Assembly: GCA_020025175.1 (NCBI GenBank)
Contig: JAHHSM010000045.1
Location: 1 to 13,654, forward strand
Source of the DNA: Oscillospiraceae bacterium
Lineage (GTDB): Bacteria; Bacillota; Clostridia; Oscillospirales; Oscillospiraceae
Reading direction: 5' to 3'
Length of the DNA: 13,654 nt
Shown: positions 7,753 to 13,654 of the stretch, in pieces
Position numbering within the stretch: position 1 is the first letter of the stretch
Layout: each line of letters starts with the position of its first letter
Program-made: the position numbers and the translations under genes
The notes under the pieces: model-generated
Seen by the model: the letters and a program-made list of their open reading frames with translations, nothing else
Told to the model about the DNA's origin: nothing
Database searches by the model: none

Positions 7753-9903
7753 ATGGCGAAGGCCAAAAAGGAAACGGTGGTGTGGAGTAAAAAAGTACTG
7801 CATTTTCGACAGAAAAAGGCTCGGTCGGAGCATCGGCGAAAAAAGCATGATGTAGCCCTTGGCCAAGCCCGGAGGGATGAAAATTCCGAAGCACAAGAAC
7901 ACGAAAAAGCTGTCGAAGCTGTTGCGGTGAATGAGGTTACTTCACGGACAGAAAGAATCGTTGTTCCAGCTGCAAAAGCAACCTCAGAATGGGGCTTTCG
8001 AGAAACGGCAGATAATCTGCTTAAAGTCAGGCGCGTGCTGCGTGATCGTAAATCAGTGAAAGGAGCCGGTGGCAAGATGCCATCGGCTCCCTCTTCTATG
8101 GTGTCAAAAGCGGCTAGGGACGGCAAAACAGCCGCCAGTGCAACGGCTGAAGCGGAGCGTAAACTAGGCTACATTCTCAATAAACGGCGTGCTGCGGCTG
8201 CAAAGATGCGTCGCGCAGAACGCACGGCCAGCGGTGCTGGCCACACGGCAGCAGTGGCTGTAAAAAAGGGCGCTCACATGATCTCTGAGGGCTTGAAAGC
8301 TGCTTATGCTGCGACTAAAGCCTTGATTGCAGCCGTAGTTTCCCTTGGAAGTGGATTTTTAATTATTATCGTGATTGCTGCTGCTATCTTCACCTTTGCC
8401 GCTTCTGGCTTTGGCCTGTTTTTGAATGATGATAGCGGAGGAATGACAGTCCAAGCAGCAATAACACAGCTCAATCAGCAGTACATTGCGAAAATCCATC
8501 AAGTCGAAGCAGACAATCAGCCCTTTGATAGCATGGCAATCTACGGCTCAAAGCCACAATGGAAAGATGTGCTGACAATCTATGCGGCTCAGACGGTTTC
8601 AGGCGATAACCCAATAGATGTAACTACGATTGATGACGAACGGTTTCAGAAATTGTCTGATGTATTTTGGAGCATGACGGGTATATCGACGGAACGCATC
8701 TCCACAACACAGATGGTTAAAGAAGAAACTGATGTGCTAGATGACGATGGCAATCCGACCGGTGAGAAAGAAATTGTCTATAAGCCGGTCACAACAACGC
8801 GCCTGAAGATCAATATCACGGCTAAAACTGCACAGGACATGATGGACACCCTTTCGAGCGATGGAAAAGAGCAGGCGCAAGAACTGCTGCGTGAGGAAAA
8901 TGCTTCACTTTGGACGGAGTTGCTTGGTGGCTTTGGTGGCTCTTCCGGCGCATTGGACGGAGATCCTGCCGTTGTTGCTCAGTATTTACTTGGTCAAGGG
9001 TTTACGCCAGAAGCCACAGCTGCCGTGTTGGGCAACATCAAAGCAGAATGTAATTGGAACTATTCTACCATCGGTGTCCTTGATGGATTGTTCCATCCTT
9101 ATGAGCGAAATGTTGGTATTTTCCAATTCACTACACTGACACCGAATCCTAACAGCAATGACGAATATTGGCGATTTATGCGCTGGTGTCGTGAGAATGG
9201 ATTTTACTATGGCTCGCTGCAAGCGCAGCTTGACTGGGCATTCAGCGCAGCACCAGGAACAAGCCATTGGACAACTCGTTGGGTGAATCGCGGGCGGTAT
9301 TATTCTAATGCGCCCGGATTTAGTGAAGAACTATACGCAAAGCGCAATCTGACGCCTGATTCCTTTGCCGTGGAAACTGATGTGGCAGCGGCCACTTACA
9401 GTTGGATGGCCTTTTATGAGGGCTGCACAAATGGCACTGGTTCCCATCTTGATCGCCGTATTGCTTATGCGTATGAATACTATGAACAACTCATGACCCA
9501 GTCTCCTGCAGGTCTGATCTGGCCATCTGACAGTAACCGTATTACCTCTTACTTTGGCCCGCGCGAATCGCCAGGTGGCATTGGTTCAACCTATCATAGA
9601 GGCGTTGATATTGGTGCTGCTGAAGGTGCTCCCATTCAAGCGGCAGCTGGAGGAACGGTTGTTGTTGCATCATACAGTGCATCAGCAGGTAATTGGGTCA
9701 AAATTGACCACGGAAACGGCTTACAGACCGTTTATATGCACTGCTCTGAGTTGTATGTGCAGCGCGGTCAAACGGTCAATCAGGGCGATGTAATCGCTGC
9801 TGTGGGCAGTACTGGTAACTCGACCGGCCCCCACTTACATTTTGGGGTCATGGTAAATGGCGACTACAAAAACCCGTTGGATTTTGTATCTCCCCCGGCA
9901 TAA
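7753..9903 (+). CDS. Membrane-anchored cell-wall hydrolase: phage-type lysozyme plus M23 peptidase
   Basis: The 716-residue protein fills the VirB1-like role of opening peptidoglycan for the transfer channel. Residues 1-185 are basic and Ala/Lys/Arg-rich, probably cytoplasmic. One membrane helix lies at about 198-224. Residues 225-395 form an extracellular region of the kind found in CD1108-type mobile-element proteins. A GGFGGSSG linker precedes a lysozyme-like domain (about 403-585), with a probable catalytic Glu432 in GNIKAECNW and a GIFQF motif. The C-terminal M23 metallopeptidase domain (about 590-713) has His615 and Asp619 (HRGVD), His663, and His694/His696 in GPHLHFG, so all zinc and catalytic positions are present. 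ATG 7753 follows the virB4 stop by four bases, with a weak GAGGGAGTG site upstream. It is the last gene of the operon, just ahead of a terminator. Confidence 0.9.
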   Translation: MAKAKKETVVWSKKVLHFRQKKARSEHRRKKHDVALGQARRDENSEAQEHEKAVEAVAVNEVTSRTERIVVPAAKATSEWGFRETADNLLKVRRVLRDRKSVKGAGGKMPSAPSSMVSKAARDGKTAASATAEAERKLGYILNKRRAAAAKMRRAERTASGAGHTAAVAVKKGAHMISEGLKAAYAATKALIAAVVSLGSGFLIIIVIAAAIFTFAASGFGLFLNDDSGGMTVQAAITQLNQQYIAKIHQVEADNQPFDSMAIYGSKPQWKDVLTIYAAQTVSGDNPIDVTTIDDERFQKLSDVFWSMTGISTERISTTQMVKEETDVLDDDGNPTGEKEIVYKPVTTTRLKINITAKTAQDMMDTLSSDGKEQAQELLREENASLWTELLGGFGGSSGALDGDPAVVAQYLLGQGFTPEATAAVLGNIKAECNWNYSTIGVLDGLFHPYERNVGIFQFTTLTPNPNSNDEYWRFMRWCRENGFYYGSLQAQLDWAFSAAPGTSHWTTRWVNRGRYYSNAPGFSEELYAKRNLTPDSFAVETDVAAATYSWMAFYEGCTNGTGSHLDRRIAYAYEYYEQLMTQSPAGLIWPSDSNRITSYFGPRESPGGIGSTYHRGVDIGAAEGAPIQAAAGGTVVVASYSASAGNWVKIDHGNGLQTVYMHCSELYVQRGQTVNQGDVIAAVGSTGNSTGPHLHFGVMVNGDYKNPLDFVSPPA

Positions 9904-9907
9904 TTCG

Positions 9908-9942
9908 AAAAGAGGAACGACTTTTGTCGTTCCTCTTTTTTT
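9908..9942 (+). terminator. Intrinsic terminator closing the transfer operon
   Basis: A perfect 14-base-pair stem (9908-9921 with 9926-9939) with a four-T loop runs directly into a T-tract ending at 9942. It begins four bases after the stop of the cell-wall hydrolase gene and lies 22 bases before the next start. It should end most transcripts from the transfer operon, leaving the DUF3991 gene to readthrough or to a promoter I could not find. Confidence 0.9.
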
Positions 9943-9964
9943 GAAAAAAGAAAGGAGTATTGAA

Positions 9965-11215
9965 ATGGGACGAAATGAAAGAAAATGGTCAAACACCACA
10001 CGAAGCGGTAAGCTTCACTACAATGAAGATCAGCTTGCCGCAGCTAAGGCGGCCAGTGCAATGGAATACGCATTGCAGCACGGGTATGAGTTGGTTGGCA
10101 CAGGTTTTCGCCGTACCATGAAAGACCATGACAGCATGATTTTTCTTGGCGATGGCCGCTGGTATTGGAATAGCCAAGGACGCAGCGGAAGGGCAATCGA
10201 GTTTGTGATGTACTATGAGAATCACACGCTACCAGAAGCCGTCCTGCTTCTGAACGGCGTCGATCTCGCCACGGCCAAAAAAACGACAAGCCCTACATAC
10301 ACGCCTAAGGACACGAAAAAACCTCAAATAGAGTTTGAATTACCTACACGCTCCAGCGATATGCGCCGGGCATTTGGCTATCTGGCTCAGAAGAGAGGCC
10401 TTGATTATGAAATTATCCGAGAAATGGTAGAACAAGGCCGAATCTTCCAGGCACAGAACGAAAGCAAGGGCCGTATTTTTCATAATGTAGCATTTGCCGG
10501 CTTGGACAAAAACGGCGTTATACGCGCCGTTTCTCTCCGTGGATGTACGGATGGATCTACATTCAAAGCAGAAGTCCCTGGAAGTGATAAGCATTATCCT
10601 TTTTGTGTGCCTGGACAGCCTGACGCAACTACCCTTTGTGTATTTGAAAGTGCCATTGATGCACTGAGCCATGCCACTATTGAGAAGCTAACCGGCGTAA
10701 ACTGGCGTGAGAAAAACCGCGTAGCAATGTCCGGCAATAACACCATTTCTCCGATTTTATCGCAGATTGATAAATACCCAAATACCAGTGAAATTGTCTT
10801 TTGCCTGGACAATGATGCAGGTGGGCAAAAGCAGTATGAAACCTACCGAAAAGCACTCCTTGAAAGGGGTATTCCGGCAGATAGAATCCGTACTCAAACT
10901 GTGCCGGTTGGTAAAGACTGGAACGAGTATCTTCAGACTTGGCGCGCAGTCATTAAAGATTATCGGAATATCAAGACTACCGACTTTGACGGGACAGATA
11001 AAACCACAACAGGTGAAACGATTGGCCGTATTCACTACTTGGCCGATGATAAGACAATATCTGCAACAAGCAGTTTTGCCGATAAAAAACACTTTCATGA
11101 TATTTCAGCGCATTTCTTAGCTCTACAAATTCCGGTGATTATCGAAACCCGACCACAGTTGGAGGAATTACACCGCCAGGAAATGCGGTGTATGGTCGTA
11201 AAAAAAAACCGGTAA
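9965..11215 (+). CDS. DUF3991/Toprim-domain primase-like protein
   Basis: The 416-residue protein belongs to the DUF3991-Toprim group common on Firmicutes mobile elements. About residues 20-98 look like a primase-type zinc-ribbon fold that has lost its cysteines (the GRWYWNSQGRSGRAIEFV pattern resembles the region after the DnaG zinc finger). DUF3991 follows (about 125-215). The Toprim core has Glu228 in VFESAIDALS and the Asp282-Asn-Asp284 pair in CLDNDAGG. A role in priming or processing DNA during transfer or replication is inferred. ATG 9965 is chosen over an upstream in-frame ATG because AAAGGAG (9951-9957) sits seven bases before it. The last codons cross a run of nine A's (11200-11208), where a one-base shift would extend the protein by about 11 residues to a stop at 11244-11246. 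Confidence 0.85.
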   Translation: MGRNERKWSNTTRSGKLHYNEDQLAAAKAASAMEYALQHGYELVGTGFRRTMKDHDSMIFLGDGRWYWNSQGRSGRAIEFVMYYENHTLPEAVLLLNGVDLATAKKTTSPTYTPKDTKKPQIEFELPTRSSDMRRAFGYLAQKRGLDYEIIREMVEQGRIFQAQNESKGRIFHNVAFAGLDKNGVIRAVSLRGCTDGSTFKAEVPGSDKHYPFCVPGQPDATTLCVFESAIDALSHATIEKLTGVNWREKNRVAMSGNNTISPILSQIDKYPNTSEIVFCLDNDAGGQKQYETYRKALLERGIPADRIRTQTVPVGKDWNEYLQTWRAVIKDYRNIKTTDFDGTDKTTTGETIGRIHYLADDKTISATSSFADKKHFHDISAHFLALQIPVIIETRPQLEELHRQEMRCMVVKKNR

Positions 11216-11217
11216 GG

Positions 11218-11244
11218 AACTTCCAATCCAGTGGATTGGAAGTT
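11218..11244. repeat. Inverted repeat just after the DUF3991/Toprim stop
   Basis: A perfect 12-base-pair stem with a three-base loop (AGT) starts two bases after the stop. It lacks a T-tract on the + strand, so it is not a classical terminator there. On the - strand a run of nine T's lies nine bases beyond the stem, too far for a standard terminator. It could stabilise the mRNA end or be a protein-binding site. Confidence 0.6.
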
Positions 11245-11292
11245 AGAAAACAGTCAAAGCAAGATAAATATTAAAAAATTACCCTCAGAAAT

Positions 11293-11321
11293 TTGACAAG
11301 CGGCGGCATTCCAACTACATT
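11293..11321 (+). promoter_or_regulatory. Probable sigma-A promoter for the double helix-turn-helix gene
   Basis: A perfect TTGACA (11293-11298) is followed after 17 bases by TACATT (11316-11321, four of six to TATAAT). Transcription would start near 11328. The spacer contains the first copy of GCGGCGGCAT, so a protein bound there would cover the promoter. Confidence 0.6.
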
Positions 11322-11364
11322 TGTAGGAAAATGAATGCCGCCGCCTTGGCAGAGGCGGCGGCAT
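11300..11364. repeat. Three-arm GCGGCGGCAT repeat with two mutually exclusive stems
   Basis: The word GCGGCGGCAT occurs at 11300-11309 and 11355-11364, and its reverse complement at 11335-11344. The middle arm can pair with the left arm (11300-11311 with 11333-11344, 12 base pairs) or with the right arm (11335-11346 with 11353-11364, 12 base pairs), but not both. It lies between the promoter and the start at 11391. It could be an operator at the DNA level or a leader switch in RNA. Confidence 0.7.
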
Positions 11365-11390
11365 ATGGGGGAAGAGAGAGGATGAAATTG

Positions 11391-12251
11391 ATGAAACAAA
11401 GAACCTTTAAGATTCCAAACGCACTGATCCGTGATACCAGACTAAGTCCAACGGCACGAAAAGTCGGCGTCGTGCTATATGCACGGACAAATGCACTGGG
11501 TTACTGCCACAAGTCCCTTACTCAGATTGCAGAGCAGAGCGGCTGCGCAGTATCTACGGCCCGGACTGCCTTACGGGAGCTATCCGATGCCGGATGGATT
11601 ACGAGCCAGAAAACCTTTGTGTGGAACGCACAGGTAAACCGCAAAGTTTACGGAAAGACCGCATATCAGATTCGTCCGCTGCCTCAGAAAGGATGGACGC
11701 TTATTCCTCGCTCATTCCTCGCACGGAATGTTGAGCTGAACCCGTCCGCTTTTGTAGTTGCGATCTACTTGTATGTAGCCGCAGATGCAACTCGCCGTGC
11801 CTTTCCTAGCATTGCTAAAATCGCCGATGCAGTCGGTTTGTCTGCCCGTACTGTCTGCCGCACTCTGGAAAAAATCCGTCACATGGGCGAATGGTTCGTC
11901 ATGCGCTGCGTATCTCGCATGGGGGACTATGCTGCTAATAGCTATCACATTTGTACTGTTATTTCTAATGCCGTTGAAGAAAAGACCAGTGATTTGAGAA
12001 CTCCTCTCTACACCTATATTATCAGTCCGCTGAGCAAAAAAAGCAAGGTTTTTTTGCATAATGGGGTTATGACAAATTCAGCAAACATAGTTATAACCCA
12101 GTTAACGAAAGATATTTACTTTACGGGAAAAAACAGAAGGACGGTCGAAATTCCCACGGGAGCAGTCTGTCCTTTCGTGAATAACTGGCCAGATAAACTT
12201 GCATTACATAAGCTGTGGCCGTATCTTAGATTGCAGGCAACGGACTTTTGA
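11391..12251 (+). CDS. Double winged helix-turn-helix protein, possible replication initiator or regulator
   Basis: The 286-residue protein carries two similar helix-turn-helix units. The first is about residues 18-72, with the pattern LSPTARKVGVVLY...LTQIAEQSGCAVSTARTAL. The second is about 116-166, with LNPSAFVVAIYLY...IAKIADAVGLSARTVCRTL. Each begins with a similar Leu-(Ser/Asn)-Pro helix, as in the HTH_36 group, which suggests an internal duplication. The C-terminal 90 residues show no family I recognise. ATG 11391 is preferred because GAGAGG at 11376-11381 lies nine bases upstream; the in-frame ATG at 11382 touches that site. An in-frame ATG at 11331 would add 20 residues read through the GCC-rich hairpin and sits only three bases from the predicted transcription start. 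Proteins of this shape near DUF3991 genes often act in replication initiation or control of mobile elements. Which of the two applies here is not decided. Confidence 0.75.
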   Translation: MKQRTFKIPNALIRDTRLSPTARKVGVVLYARTNALGYCHKSLTQIAEQSGCAVSTARTALRELSDAGWITSQKTFVWNAQVNRKVYGKTAYQIRPLPQKGWTLIPRSFLARNVELNPSAFVVAIYLYVAADATRRAFPSIAKIADAVGLSARTVCRTLEKIRHMGEWFVMRCVSRMGDYAANSYHICTVISNAVEEKTSDLRTPLYTYIISPLSKKSKVFLHNGVMTNSANIVITQLTKDIYFTGKNRRTVEIPTGAVCPFVNNWPDKLALHKLWPYLRLQATDF

Positions 12252-12267
12252 CAGTTTGCACAAAAGA

Positions 12268-12363
12268 ACGCAACAGTGTTTATGCACTACAGAGAAAAGA
12301 AAGTGAAACACTTGACTTCTGCACGCAACAGTTCTATCATAGCATCATAGCAAACGCAACAGT
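12268..12363 (+). repeat. Three direct copies of ACGCAACAGT (operator- or iteron-like)
   Basis: Exact copies lie at 12268-12277, 12323-12332 and 12354-12363, starting 55 and then 31 bases apart. The second lies between the -35 and -10 boxes of the promoter at 12312-12340 and the third just after the expected transcription start. The small ribbon-helix-helix protein downstream is an obvious candidate binder. An iteron or oriT-proximal role is also possible. Confidence 0.75.
12312..12340 (+). promoter_or_regulatory. Strong sigma-A-like promoter for the ribbon-helix-helix gene
   Basis: TTGACT (12312-12317) and TATCAT (12335-12340) each match five of six consensus bases and are separated by the ideal 17 bases. 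Transcription should start near 12347, giving a leader of about 47 bases. The -10 box overlaps a tandem ATCATAGC pair (12336-12351). Confidence 0.75.
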
Positions 12364-12393
12364 TCAATGTTTTACATGACTGGAGGTGATAAA

Positions 12394-12591
12394 ATGCCTG
12401 TATCTGAGAAAAAGCGTCGAAGCTTGGATGCATACAATGCAACCTGCGATTACATTAGCATCCGCCCCAAAAAAGAGCGTGGCGCAGAAATCAGAGCTGC
12501 CGCAAAGGCCGCTGGACAGAGTTTGCAAGGTTATATCCTTCAAGCCTGTTTTGAGCGAATAGAACGCGATGCAGCGAAAAAAGATGATTAA
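12394..12591 (+). CDS. Small ribbon-helix-helix protein (MobC/Arc-like)
   Basis: This is a 65-residue basic protein. After a lysine/arginine-rich start (EKKRRS), a predicted beta strand DYISIRP (19-25) is followed by two helices (about 28-40 and 43-59), the Arc/MetJ ribbon-helix-helix layout. Small proteins of this type on Firmicutes conjugative elements are often annotated as mobilisation or relaxosome accessory (MobC-like) proteins, or as autoregulators. ATG 12394 has an excellent GGAGGTGAT site at 12382-12390; the in-frame ATG at 12367 has no such site and is rejected. Its own promoter carries three ACGCAACAGT repeats, which fits self-regulation. The relaxase it would normally serve is not immediately downstream; a transposase gene begins 35 bases after its stop. 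Confidence 0.75.
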   Translation: MPVSEKKRRSLDAYNATCDYISIRPKKERGAEIRAAAKAAGQSLQGYILQACFERIERDAAKKDD

Positions 12592-12626
12592 AGCTCCACC
12601 CCTGCCATAGAGAAGAGGGAAAGACT

Positions 12627-13654
12627 ATGAACTGCACTAATTTTCCTGTCCCTGTCCCTGATATTGAGCAGATCCTGAGTTCTTTGAAAACTGAACTGGT
12701 TAGTTTTTTCAGCAAGAATCTTATGTCATTAGATCAGGCTGAACACGCACTGTTTACTGCTCTTTCCAATTCTTTCACCCAAATTCTTAAGGTTTATTTT
12801 CATAATCTGGATCAGAGTTTTCTCCATGACAAGAACCAGCGGAAGTCACTTGGTTTAGTTGTTGAACGCAAGCATTGCCGCCGCAGTGTTCTGACTAGAA
12901 TTGGATCTTTGGAGTTTGAGCGCACCTATTACAAGAAACATGATGGCACATATGTCTTTTTTCTTGATGAAGTGATGGGCCTTGAAAAGTATCAGCGAAT
13001 CAGTGATAGCGTTGAAAGCGGCATTGTTGCTGCTGCGCGTTCAATGTCTTTTGAGCGAAGCTGCAATATTGTGGCAAACGGAGCAGTTTCAAGTCGGACT
13101 GTTTGCAACAAAATCCGACAAAGTGTCCCTTCTATCCCTATCGTGGAACGCCGCTCTGTGCCAATCCTTCATGTTGACGCAGACGAAGATCATGTCCGGT
13201 TACGGAATGGCCGGGGAGCGTTGGTTTTCCTGGCCAGTGTCTACGAGGGCATCGACCACAACGGAAAGCGTGGTGTGTGCCGTAACTGCTGGCATCAGGC
13301 CGAGTTTCGCAAATCAGCTGATGACTTCTGGGAACAGCTGCTAAATGAGCTGGAACGGCGCTACGACCTCCGGGGTACAAAGATTTACCTACACGGTGAT
13401 GGCGCTGCATGGATTAAAAAGGGGCTTGAATGGCTCCCCAATAGTACCTATGTGCTTGATCGCTTCCATGTAATCCAGGCTGTGGCGCGAATCGTCAGCG
13501 GAATTGATGATTTGCAGGTGAAGTGCTCTTATCAGCGTGTGCTGCACTTGGCACTCAGGGACAATGACCGGGAATTACTAATCCAGGCCGTTGACAGTCT
13601 AGTTGACCAATATCCTTTCCGTTCAGATATTGCGCACAAGAACCTTGATTATCT
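12627..13654 (+). CDS. ISLre2-family (UPF0236) transposase, 3'-truncated by the window edge
   Basis: The frame starting at ATG 12627 is open through the last base, giving 342 residues without a stop. The N-terminal third (about 1-170) carries the KSLGLVVERKHCRRSVLTRIG and EFERTYY segments typical of ISLre2/UPF0236 transposases. The catalytic core begins with HVDADEDHV (Asp184/Asp186), then LHGDGAAWIK (Asp258) and VLDRFHV (Asp278), consistent with a DDE-type transposase. The start has only a weak GAGGGAAAG site (12613-12622). Only 35 bases separate it from the preceding stop, so the left end of the insertion sequence lies in that gap or inside the ribbon-helix-helix gene. The right end is outside the window. 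Intactness cannot be judged. Confidence 0.88.
   Translation, partial: MNCTNFPVPVPDIEQILSSLKTELVSFFSKNLMSLDQAEHALFTALSNSFTQILKVYFHNLDQSFLHDKNQRKSLGLVVERKHCRRSVLTRIGSLEFERTYYKKHDGTYVFFLDEVMGLEKYQRISDSVESGIVAAARSMSFERSCNIVANGAVSSRTVCNKIRQSVPSIPIVERRSVPILHVDADEDHVRLRNGRGALVFLASVYEGIDHNGKRGVCRNCWHQAEFRKSADDFWEQLLNELERRYDLRGTKIYLHGDGAAWIKKGLEWLPNSTYVLDRFHVIQAVARIVSGIDDLQVKCSYQRVLHLALRDNDRELLIQAVDSLVDQYPFRSDIAHKNLDY
12627..13654. mobile_element. Partial ISLre2-type insertion sequence, ends not defined
   Basis: The element is inferred from its transposase. Terminal inverted repeats and target duplication could not be identified because the right end is missing from the window, so the left boundary given is simply the start codon. 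The true left end is probably a little upstream. Confidence 0.6.

Noticed and set aside
11218..11244. Inverted repeat as a terminator
   Set aside because: No T-tract follows it on the + strand, and on the - strand the T-run is too far from the stem.
11331..11390. Upstream in-frame start of the double helix-turn-helix gene
   Set aside because: The extra 20 codons run through the GCC-rich hairpin and have only a weak site. ATG 11391 fits better, though near-leaderless initiation at 11331 is not excluded.
12268..12363. CRISPR-like array
   Set aside because: The repeats are only 10 bases, unevenly spaced and overlap a promoter; no cas genes are present.
1..13654. Integrase, att site, tRNA or rRNA genes
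   Set aside because: I looked for recombinase motifs, tRNA-like and rRNA-like sequence and found none, so whether the element is integrative or a plasmid stays open.

Overview
This window reads as the backbone of a conjugative element, either an integrative and conjugative element or a conjugative plasmid, from a low-GC Gram-positive gut bacterium. The likeliest host is a Clostridia/Oscillospirales-type Firmicute. Evidence for this is the strong AAGGAG-type Shine-Dalgarno sites, the PcfB-VirD4-VirB2-like-VirB6-PrgI-VirB4-lytic enzyme gene order typical of Firmicutes elements, a DUF3991/Toprim protein and an ISLre2-type transposase. The host assignment rests on gene types and order only; no search was run. 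All genes I support are on the + strand.

Region 1 (1-9903) is one tightly packed transfer operon: the 3' part of a MOBP-type relaxase; a PcfB/DUF3801 accessory protein; a short chimeric reading frame made by a partial duplication; the VirD4 coupling ATPase; a VirB2-like small membrane protein; a VirB6/TrbL-type channel protein; PrgI (VirB3-like); the VirB4 ATPase; and a membrane-anchored two-domain cell-wall hydrolase (phage-type lysozyme plus M23 peptidase, the VirB1 role). Most neighbours overlap or are separated by fewer than 25 bases. The relaxase nicks and carries the DNA, PcfB helps hand it to VirD4, VirB4 and VirD4 power export through VirB6/PrgI, and the hydrolase opens the cell wall. 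A strong intrinsic terminator at 9908-9942 closes the operon.

Region 2 (9965-12591) is a replication and control module: a DUF3991/Toprim primase-like protein, a protein with two helix-turn-helix domains that may be a replication initiator or regulator, and a small ribbon-helix-helix protein resembling MobC-type mobilisation factors. Two well-formed sigma-A-like promoters sit here. Each is interwoven with repeats: three copies of GCGGCGGCAT (the middle one inverted) ahead of the two-helix-turn-helix gene, and three direct copies of ACGCAACAGT across the promoter of the ribbon-helix-helix gene.

Region 3 (12627-13654) is the 5' part of an ISLre2/UPF0236-type transposase that is open to the window edge.

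The most unusual feature is at 1630-2605. A 710-base unit spanning the pcfB/virD4 boundary appears to have been duplicated in tandem at a shared 9-base word. One copy was then shortened by exactly 453 bases (151 codons). This left an 86-codon VirD4-PcfB chimera that is ATGA-coupled on both sides, while the Shine-Dalgarno of the full-length virD4 has drifted from AGGAG to AGAAG. No integrase, att site, tRNA, rRNA or CRISPR array was seen, and no gene-free stretch exceeds about 300 bases.
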